Of a DNA stretch of 64,000 nt, positions 55,437-64,000 are shown one piece after another. The notes under the pieces are model-generated. The model saw only the letters and a list, made by a program, of their open reading frames with translations, had not been told where the DNA came from and did no database searches. Each line of letters starts with the position of its first letter. Positions within the stretch are counted from its first letter, which is position 1. The DNA lies in NCBI GenBank assembly GCA_014607495.2, contig CP053160.1, positions 1,488,001-1,552,000 of the forward strand, read 5' to 3'. The position numbers were made by a program, and so were the translations under genes. This DNA comes from Carposina sasakii. Taxonomy: Eukaryota; Arthropoda; Insecta; Lepidoptera; Carposinidae.

Positions 55437-57202
55437 TAGTGTTGCCGAACTATAGATAGTTGACCTCGAAAATCATCTATAATATCGAGAGTATCGATAG
55501 CCCCGTGAGGGGAAATACTATTGAAACACAGCAATACTATCGATAGTATTGAATTCGATAGTATTGTGTATGAATATTGGTTGATGTAGCTAGTAAATAT
55601 TTTGAGGCTGTTATCTTGATGTAACTATTTTATGTGAAGTGACCTGTATACATATCATCATCATCATCATTTACAGCCCTGAGAAGTCCACTGTTGGACA
55701 TAGGCCTCCCCCAACAACCTCCACTCCGACCGGTCGGAAGCAGACTGCATCCAACCGACGCCCGCAACCTTGGCCAGGTCATCCGTCCACCTCGCGGGTG
55801 GCCTTCCCACACTGCGCTTGCCGATACGTGGTATCCACTCTAGAACTTTCCGACTCCATCGGCCATCAGTTCTTCGAGCTATGTGCCCTGCCCATTGCCA
55901 CTTCAGCTTGCTGGACCGTTCAGCTATGTCGGTGATCTTTGTACGTCTGCGGATCTCCTCATTTCTGATTCGATCACGCAGAGAGATCCCAAGCATAGCT
56001 CTTTCCATCGCTCGCTGTGCGATCCTGAGCTTTTTTATGAGGCACATAGTTAGAGACCACGTCTCGGCACCGTAGGTCATCACCGGCAGCACGCACTGGT
56101 TGAATACCTTCGTCTTTAAGGACTGGGGTATCTTGGACACAAATTCGCCGAGTTACCTCCTTCTCAAAGTTGGACTTACCTAGTTTGACCGTCTGTCCCA
56201 GGTAAACATACTCGTCAACAACTTCAAGCATCGAGCTCCCAACCAGTACAGGAGTGGGCGGCACATGGACGTTCGACATGATCTTCGTCTTGTCCATGTT
56301 CATCTTCAGGCCCACCTGCTGGGAGACTCGATTGAGGCCATCGAGCATTGTGCTTAGATCCTTCAGCGATTCTGCCATGACCACGATGTCGTCTGCGAAC
56401 CGAAGGTGAGTGATGTATTGATGCCGAGTCCTTTCCATTCGAGAAGCTTAAAGGCGTCTTCCACTGCATTGGTGAAGAGCTTCGGAGAAATAACATCTCC
56501 TTGTCTCACTCCCCTCTGCAAAGAAATCGGCTCAGTGCTCCGCTCCTGTACTCGTACCGACATGGTGGCATTGCTGTATAAACACTTCAGCACTTCGATA
56601 TATCGATGGTCAATATGGCACCGCTGGAGAGACCGCAACACTGCCCATGTCTCGATCGAATCAAAGGCCTTCTCATAGTCCACGAACGCTAGGCATAGTG
56701 GCCGATTATACTCTTCCGTTTTTTGTATAATCTGCCTACATATACTAGTACTACATATATAGTATACATATACTAAATGTAAAAAAATGTTAAATGTTAA
56801 AAATAAAACAGTATACCTACTTAATGTAAAATAGTGCAACAGTATTTAAGGATTTTATCAATTTACTTGTAATTTACTGTTGTCACCTTAAATGACAATA
56901 AAAAATATACGCAAATATTTAAAAACCTTAAAACCATCTCATATCCTGTCGACCACTAGCTAGACAATTATGGTATTAGCAATACTATTGAGGAAAAGGT
57001 CACTATCGATGGGATAAAACTATCGATAGTTATTGCAATATTAAGGAGCAATAGTATCGATACTATCGATAGTACATACGATATTGAGCTTCGATAGTAT
57101 TGCTGTGTCAATAGTATTGCCCCTCACGGGGCTATCGATAGGACTATTGATACTATTGTTTTTGCCCAACTATCGATAGTGGACTATCGAGCGGCAACAC
57201 TA
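55437..57202. mobile_element. Non-autonomous hAT with TATCGATA repeats, split by an RTE-like element
   Basis: The ends are TAGTGTTGCCG and its inverse CGGCAACACTA. Flanks GTAATGGC (55429-55436) and ATAATGGC (57203-57210) agree at 7 of 8 bases. TAGTG fits the YARNG start typical of hAT termini. Both halves are packed with CTATCGATAGT-like palindromes and share 'cccc(g/t)(t/c)ga(g)gggg' blocks in opposite orientation. The RTE-like sequence at 55655-56740 is inserted in it. Confidence 0.82.
55655..56740 (-). pseudogene. 5'-truncated, frameshifted RTE-type retrotransposon
   Basis: Reading leftward: FVDYEKAFDSI (RT block with first Asp), GVRQGDVISPKLF, then after a frameshift LRFADDIVVMAES (catalytic FADD), and after another shift VMTYGAETWSL and VGRPPARWTDDLAKVAG, the C-terminal signature of RTE-type proteins. 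It ends in (ATG)n on the minus strand, at 55655-55670, as RTE elements do. The endonuclease and N-terminal RT are missing. At least two frameshifts (near 56405 and 56130) make it inactive. Confidence 0.88.
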
Positions 57203-57210
57203 ATAATGGC

Positions 57211-58500
57211 GGGTTCACCTAGAGAATAGGATCTCATCTAAATGTTCTCTAATTCTTTAAATGTAGTGTCTTTATAGCCAATCTTACCTGATTTAACATG
57301 AAGGTAGCCAAAAGCAACTCCAAATTGTAAATTGGACATACTGGGAATTTGGCATAATGCCTAAAGTTATTATTCTAGGCATAATCTTACACTGACATTT
57401 TATTTTCCATGTTGATGGATTTACAAGAAAGGAAAGAAACAAGCAAAAACAGTGATTGGAGATTTTTATTTTGGCAAATGTAACTAACCTATCATTTGAA
57501 ATCTCAATACATATGAAAACTACAACTGACTGACTCGACCATTTTTTGCACCTATTGAATAAATATTATGTACAGTGCGTGCCACATTACATTATATACA
57601 TTTATTGTGGCTTCATGAAACTTGGCAATTTTAATTATAAGCTATCATTTTAATAGGAGTTGAGTGACCAGAATATTCATTTAACAATATTTTAAGTAAA
57701 GAGTAACTTAAAAATAACTTGCATACTCAGATGTTTAAAATTACTTGACAGAGTTTAAATATGAACTAAGAAAGAACTATTCAATGCAGATGACACAAGT
57801 GGGATATTATATAAAATACTAACAGTCATTTTAATACTTACATATTACAGTGGGTTTTTTATAGAAATACATACTGAGGTGGTCTTGTCCAATCTGCAAT
57901 TAAATATAATGAACTGCCCACCCAGGGTACCCAGATCCAAAATCTCTAAGTAAAACAATGTATTTCTAATAGGACTGTCTTCGTACATCAGTTTAAGACG
58001 TACAGCAGAGTAGGCCTACTCTAACAATAAGCCTCCTTAGAAACACTAATAGTGGTAACTTTAAACAAATTACTTACAGTTTCAATAATGACAATTATTA
58101 AAGTTTAAAACCTCAACAACCTACCAAAAGGAATGTTCCATCTTATTTACAAAATTCAATACATTTATATAAACAATGTATTCTCAAACAATACTAAGAA
58201 ATGTACAATACATGATCATACTAACATTACATTGTGATACAATCCTGATATATTTTTTTTTAAACTGATGGAATGACTATTTTATTGTAATGAAAAACAG
58301 AATCAATGAAAATAATGAACAATCAAATTTAAATTCTAATAACTTTTAAAATATGAAACAGATCGATTTTGATAAAGCGAATTTTAAAGTCCAACTCTTA
58401 ATAGGTAGTTAAAAATTAAAACACATGAAATTTAGATGCACTTATCTGATGGTACCTACTTAATTTCAAGTTTGGGTCCTCAAGATAAGAGTTATTATTT
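57211..58500. other. AT-rich intergenic sequence
   Basis: No gene is seen. It separates RRP40 and its downstream repeats from the 3' end of the convergent KSR gene. Confidence 0.4.
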
Positions 58501-58710
58501 ACATACATACATATAATCACGCCTGTATCCCTTACGGGGTAGGCAGAGCACCAAGCACATGGTGCCACTTCTGACCGATTTTGAGGGTATAGTTGAGATG
58601 TACAAGTTCGGTTAGTAGTGACAGGTGGTCAGCCCATCGCCTACAAAACACCAAGACCCTCTTGTCCCTCTACTGACTTGTACAGTATGCCCGGGAAGAG
58701 AAGCAGCTAT
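58501..58710 (-). repeat. Dispersed retroelement-like repeat, copy 3
   Basis: This copy is very similar to 45-260 apart from a 19-base deletion at 'gggccgatagaaccac'. The tail is 'acatacatacatataatcacgcc'. The similarity of copies suggests relatively recent spread. Confidence 0.65.
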
Positions 58711-60024
58711 TATTTCTGAGTATCTATCTCTTTCAGTCTCACTCAATGCTCTGATGTTCAATATAACTTTTCATGAGGACATAAACTAGATATATAGGTA
58801 AACAATACTACAGACATGTGCATCCAACCCATTCGCGATCACAGCAAAGTTTCGTAACACTGTACAATATTATACATTATCAACAAAGCAGTCAACATTT
58901 CACATTTTATCATTAAATACGAAAATATAATTTAATCTATCGATTAATTAGAGATCAAGAATTTTTCTTACATTAGAATAAATGTACAATTAATATTATA
59001 TTAACAATGTACTAGATGTTACACTAAGTAACGAATACCCGTTCGTTATATTGTTATAATATAACAGTTTCAGAGTAGTTATTGCACAAACTGGGACAAA
59101 CATTAAGAAACTCTAATAGGATATCAAAGTAGTATTGAACTTAAAATATATACTTATAGGAAAGAGACAAAACAGAGAAGAGTGAAAAATTTCTCCCAAT
59201 TTGTCGATCTACACTATATTATATTTTATTAAATTCTTTTAAATTTTTGACATGTTCCTAACTATATTCAAGTATGGTTATGAATGTAAAAATCGTAAAT
59301 ATTGTTAATCACTGATACATTAGTCATCTGATATTTTTTGTAACTAGCAATACTCGTACATATTTATTTACAATGTAGGTAGCTTGTCACAATTTTTTAT
59401 TAGTGCAGATAATTGAATGCAAGTATATAATACTAGTCACCTGGTATTTAAATTGCTACAAGTAAATCACATTGCTTAATTTATTAGTATTTTTACATAC
59501 TATATACACAGTGTAACCTAATACACGAGTAGTTATTTATTATGCTGTTGCATCTATGTATTCGAGTAATACACAAATATAAAAATATTTCCAGTTTTTC
59601 ACTGATTCTACATATAAAATGCTGCTTCTGTCAAAACATGCCTCCTTTATGGGCAACACAGGGCCTTAATACAGTTTACATTTCGTTTTAATTTCCTACA
59701 AAGTAGTTGAAGTAGAGGGCTTACAATGCGATTATTTAGTAGTTTATGCAAAAATAACAGATTTAAATATATTCTAGCTAGACCAAAAAATTCAAAGTGT
59801 GTAATTCCACGTTATGCTAAACGTGTGTGTACGATCTCACTCGCGATCCTGCGGCTCTGGTTACCCCTTTTCGTGAACACAGCCGCGTGTACGTATGAAA
59901 AGGCCTAACTGATGTTCAAAAACTACTTTACCCAATACATTAAAACCAAAATGCGACGTCAGCCCGTATAGTGTGTAGTCGCCCTTAGCTAAGGCCTCAC
60001 GCACAAAGCAGCATCGAGCCGTTC
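58711..60024. other. Probable KSR 3' UTR and flank
   Basis: It lies directly downstream of the KSR stop codon on the minus strand. Several AATAAA-like words occur on that strand, but none can be chosen as the true site. No other feature is recognised. Confidence 0.4.
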
Positions 60025-63000
60025 TCAGAACACCGAGTCGGCAGAGCGGGACAGATGTACCGGGTGCGAGGGAGAGCGCGCTAGTCTCTTTCTAGGCAGC
60101 TTCTCTAGTGTGGAAAGGAGACGGGGGAAGTCGGGCCTCTCGCTCGCTCGGTACGCCCAGCAGAGCATTAGTATGTCCTGGAAAATCATTTTATGTTGAG
60201 GTATACAGAGCACAGAGCTTGGAAATAATTGAACTGTTTGAGACTTTTGACATCAAATGCAATAATGAAGTATTTTACGGTAATGGAGTTGGCTATCATC
60301 TTACAATACAATTTCATTTATCATCTTGTTGTTTGATATGGATATTTCTTTTGGGAAGAACTAGCAACATTGGAAATGTCATTAAGTGGGCTAGAAATCA
60401 TTATCTTCGGCTGCGGGACTTTTACTAACAGGGTAGGCAGAATATATGTTGTGAATTAATAATTTTTTAAATAAATAAACATAGATGACGTACCTTGATG
60501 TCTCGCGAGGCCTGTACGTTGGCGGGCGACTGCTTGACCCCCTTTCCGACCTGCCAGATGACTGCCTCCGGAGGCTGCCCTTTGAAGGGAAACTCCCCGC
60601 ATAGTAGCTCATACCACACGGTCCTGGAATATTATGACGTGTACATTTATTGTTGATATAAATAAATATATTTTACATATAAGCTCGCCTTTGTACTACA
60701 TACTGTCTAAAATAAATATTCACACACTTCACAACACATTAACCTAGTCTCACATTAAGATCCCTAAGGTCTTGTGTCGTGGGTACTAAGCAACGGTATA
60801 TAAATACATAGATAAGTATAGAAACATCCATGACTCTGACACAAACATCGATATTCAACATATGTACCAACGTTTGCACCTACCGGGATTCGAACCCAGG
60901 GCCTATGTTGTCACTTACCTACTGCACCGATCGGCCGCCAAAATATAGACACGACTGTATATCCAAGATGGGGTAGCTATAGGATTATCATAATCATCAT
61001 CAGCCTATTGCAGTCCACTGCTGGACGTAGGCCTCCCCCAGGGCACACCACTAGGCTACTGTCACAGAAAGGTTTTTGCCCAGTCAACACGCTAGGCAGT
61101 GACGATTACCTCAGTCTTTTAAAATTATTTTCAATCAAAAACATAGTTCAGGCTTGCGTAGTAAGTCGTTATTAAAGCATTTTAAGAATCCGTGAAATCT
61201 CTTATTAAATAAAAAGTTCCAATCGCCACCATTGCTGGGGACGAACGAAACTTTTTTCCCACTCATCCCCACTGGGGACGACAGGGTGGGGACGACTGGG
61301 AATAAACGAAATAGTCTATTTGGAGGATACGAGTGAAGTTTAAGATGTCAAATGTTAGAGAAAGACAGCAGTGGACATAATAAACTATATCCTGCAGATA
61401 GTGTCATCATCATCATCAGCCTATTGCAGTCCACTACAAGATTGCCGTGGGGGGTATTTGCCCATAGTCACCACGCTAGGCAGGCGGGTTGGTGACCGCA
61501 GTCTGATTTTTGGACTATGTTGTCAACACGGGAGGCGCTGCTGCCCACCTCCCGGAAACCCTTAATCGCCTCGTACGATACCCACGGGCAGGCAGAGGTG
61601 GTACGAACTCTACTTTGCCGGCACCACGCGGCTAAATGATGAGGCTGAGGTGGACTGTAATTCTGATCAGTGGTTATATGCGACTCACCCGAAGGCGTAG
61701 ACATCTGTGGCCTTGCAGAAGGGCAGATGCAGCGAGGCGTGCGGGCGCAGCGCGCGGACTAGTTCCGGCGCCAGGTAACATAGCCAGCCTGGTGGGATGC
61801 CTAGGCTGTCTCCACGTGCGCTAGGACAAACAAACTATGTTATACATATACATAAAAATCACACGGATTATGACAGCTGGAAATATGTATATTAATGGGT
61901 TTTCATAATATTGATGGGTTTTGTGATGATTTGTGAAGCTTTATGCAGCATACTCGTATTTTCAGTTGCCCGTTTCACAGAATAACTCGTATTCGCCTGA
62001 TTTCGAAACGTAACATTTTTTGTATGCCGAGACAATGTAGTCATGTAATGTACATAGTAACTAGCGCCATAATTTAATGGAACTATTTGGTGAAAGGTAC
62101 ACTAGCATAACAGAGTCAGATGTAAAAGATTAATGATAAATTAACAATAGGATTTCTACTCACAGTAGGCATAAAACTATGACATGACGCCCGAGTTCAT
62201 GTAATGTCTCTGTTATTGAGTAATAGGGTCGATTCCGGCAGTCATACTTAAACCTAAACCTAATCTTAGTCAGATCTATCTCTCCCCTTCTTAACATAAA
62301 TGGCTGAGAGAGAAAAGGACAGGTAGGATTAATTTTACGTTTAGGTTTAAGTGTGACTGCCGGAATCGACCACATTGTAATTGTAATGTTAAAAAAATGA
62401 TCACACAATCCGAACAACTTACTTGTTTTCACCACTAAAAAGTTTCACAATTTATGTACGGTGATATAAACAAAAAGGTCTAATAATGAAAGGAATGGAA
62501 TGGGTACTCACTTGTTCCCGAAGCAGAGTTTGGTGACACTGAACAGTCCGAAGTCCGTGATGACGACCTTTCCGTTCTCGAGGAAGATGTTCTTCGACTT
62601 GAGGTCCTTGTGTATTATACCGCGAGCGTGCAAGTAGCCCATACCCTGAGGAATACACGTAGTTATATAACTTCTTGTATTATTATTATTACTTCACGTA
62701 CATTGACTCGGGAAACAAAAATCGGTAAGTATATATTTTATCTAATTAATATTAACACATCCATCGTCGGCAGATTTTAAGTTCATCTATTATAACCAGG
62801 ACGCAAATAAGTGACGGCGAAACCTCTTGAAAACTAAGATGATGCAAATAGTAGTTGGCGGCACTGAATGTGCTAAGTATCTTATTTTTACACTGTACCA
62901 AACACCCAACGCGTAACCTGTATTTCATTAAATATGAGGATTATGGCGTATGCCATTTTCTTTTTTGACATAAACATATACAGAATGATTTTTGGTCGTC

Positions 63001-63669
63001 AACGTTACCGAAAACTACGGATACTCCTCATCATCACGATCATTTTTCTCCATGGAAGCATACCTGGGAAGTGTCTGGTTTCCAAGATATTAGGGTCCAA
63101 AGTTGAGTAAATAGACTGCGTTTTTCTGCATAAATACACATAGACGCGCGTAGCAAGATTTTTTCACGAGAAATAATAATTATCTGTCTATGAAAAAACT
63201 TGCATAAACACTGGATACTATAAATTTCGCTCAATCAAGTAATAAAAAAAAAATAAAAAAACATCGATTCCCAGCATTTTTTTTGGCATAAACTTACTTA
63301 ATTAGATGTACAGAGTACGTACCCTGCGTTCAGGGTGGCAACGAAAAAACACCTGTATACTGTATAGTATAGGATGCTTTAAATAAATGAGATTATATGT
63401 CAATGCAATACAATACAAGTACATCTGCGTATGTGTAATTCTGAAAACCTATTATACTCTAGTAAACAAACCGTACAACCCACCTGCGAGATCTGCTGCG
63501 CCACGATAACGCTCTTGTTGGCGGTGAACTTGTCGCGGCGCAGGTGTATGTGCGTGAACAGAGTCATACCCTTGCACAGTGACGTCACGATGGCGAGGCG
63601 AGGCGGCTTCATGCATGCGCCCATGAACAGCACGAGGTTCTCGTGACGTGTCTTACGGAACGTCGCCAC
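60025..63669 (-). CDS. ksr: Kinase Suppressor of Ras, C-terminal kinase domain (5 exons, partial)
   Basis: Exons: 63669-63484, 62645-62512, 61820-61689, 60623-60494, 60177-60025; all GT-AG and in frame, stop at 60025-60027. Encoded in order: [20 protein letters not shown] (hinge region), then [55 protein letters not shown] and [16 protein letters not shown]. The catalytic loop reads HKD in place of HRD and the activation segment DFGLFS, both hallmarks of KSR rather than RAF. KSR is the scaffold and allosteric RAF activator that joins RAF, MEK and ERK at the membrane. The N-terminal regulatory region, the start and the glycine-rich loop lie beyond the right edge. Confidence 0.93.
60760..60945 (-). 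repeat. tRNA-derived SINE
   Basis: On the minus strand GGTTCGAATCCCGGTAGGTG is a strong B box and TGGCGGCCGATCGGTGCAGT an upstream tRNA-like head. The copy lies in the intron between the last two KSR exons. I recall this head in many lepidopteran SINEs. Confidence 0.7.
60985..61645 (-). repeat. Two 3'-end fragments of RTE-like or SINE repeats
   Basis: At 60990-61060 and again at 61393-61645 the phrase 'catcatcagcctattgcagtccac' begins a repeat. On the minus strand this is a retroelement 3' end with an (ATG)n tail. The second copy is longer and includes 'cgcctcgtacgatacccacgg'. Open frames in it are incidental. Confidence 0.6.
62227..62371. mobile_element. 145-bp MITE with about 33-bp inverted repeats
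   Basis: The arms begin GGTCGATTCCGGCAGTCA and match for about 33 bases with one mismatch, ending near AACCTAAAC. It lies in the intron between KSR exons at 61689-61820 and 62512-62645. No clear target duplication was found. Confidence 0.75.
62981..63355. mobile_element. TA-flanked MITE, CAGGTGATTTTTGG family, copy 2
   Basis: The ends are CAGAATGATTTTTGGTCGTC and, inward from the right, CAGGTGTTTTTTCGTTGCC, with TA on both sides. It is highly similar to 45460-45800 apart from an insertion containing an A-rich tract near 63245. It lies in a KSR intron. Confidence 0.75.
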
Positions 63670-63679
63670 CTGAGACCAT

Positions 63680-64000
63680 TTATCATAATAATAATAAAAA
63701 GCCATTTATTCCATATTTCAACTTTACATTTGTGTAATGTTGTTAGTAAGTAGTTTATTAGTAAGTTTGCTTAAATTAAGTGAGTAGTGTTAGTTTGTAT
63801 CTGTGACTGCAATATGCCCCCCTAGCATGACCACGCATCGTGGATGTCGTATCGTACGCAATCGTATCGCCTCTATACAAAATTCAACATGGCGGCTATA
63901 TTTATCGTATGTCGATAAATAGATTTATCATAACGTGTTTCGCAGGTCATGCTACTTGAGCTGTAAGGGTAAAGGCCTCCTCCATCTTCTTCCATAACTC
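63680..64000. other. KSR intron with repeat-like sequence
   Basis: An AAT microsatellite lies at 63687-63702. The right end reads on the minus strand like the C-terminal end of a retroelement (ELWKKMEEAF), but the fragment is cut by the window. No KSR exon is recognised here. Confidence 0.35.

Noticed and set aside
61468..61824. Open frames around 61.5-61.8 kb
   Set aside because: They arise from a retroelement 3' end and from the antisense of a GC-rich KSR exon.
63951..64000. Next upstream KSR exon
   Set aside because: The reading ELWKKMEEAF does not match the KSR kinase N-lobe and resembles a retroelement end.

Overview
The window looks like an insect nuclear genome, most likely a moth or butterfly: AT-rich DNA, host genes cut into short GT-AG exons by very long introns, and many repeats of types I recognise from Lepidoptera. 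No bacterial, organellar or viral genome organisation is seen. All assignments come from reading the sequence; no database search was possible.

Host genes. (1) A single-pass membrane protein with one immunoglobulin domain and one fibronectin type III domain lies on the minus strand. Its six exons run from 53592 down to the stop codon at 2951, and all five junctions keep frame; the signal-peptide exon was not found. (2) The exosome cap subunit RRP40 is an intact single-exon gene at 54272-54979 on the plus strand, divergent from gene 1. (3) The C-terminal part of Kinase Suppressor of Ras (KSR), minus strand, occupies five in-frame exons between 63669 and 60025; its earlier exons lie beyond the right edge.

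Most of the rest is mobile DNA inside the introns of gene 1. The 8.6-kb intron holds a Ty3/gypsy retrotransposon (9297-16540) with 304-bp LTRs that look identical but with decayed genes. Its interior carries a 61-bp minisatellite and a nested, apparently intact DNA transposon (9995-12870). The 21-kb intron holds the most striking object: a 17.2-kb CACTA (EnSpm) transposon, 17669-34852, bounded by 15-bp perfect inverted repeats starting CACTG. It carries an intact 824-aa transposase and, directly upstream, an intact seven-exon 502-codon SAM-domain gene; the two reading frames are separated by two bases. One subterminal region is a 26-copy 43-bp satellite without net indels. The other is a head-to-head inverted array of 149-bp units. 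Both units contain TACGTA, which may be transposase or accessory-protein binding sites.

Other intronic and intergenic DNA contains a 5'-truncated CR1-like element, a decayed RTE-like element nested in a non-autonomous hAT, at least four further MITE families (several with 8-bp or TA target duplications), a foldback element with a perfect 8-bp duplication, Helitron-like fragments and SINE-like repeats. The transposons can be put in partial time order: the 61-bp array before the 9995 transposon, the Helitron-like fragment before the hAT MITE at 6205, and the hAT at 55437 before the RTE element.
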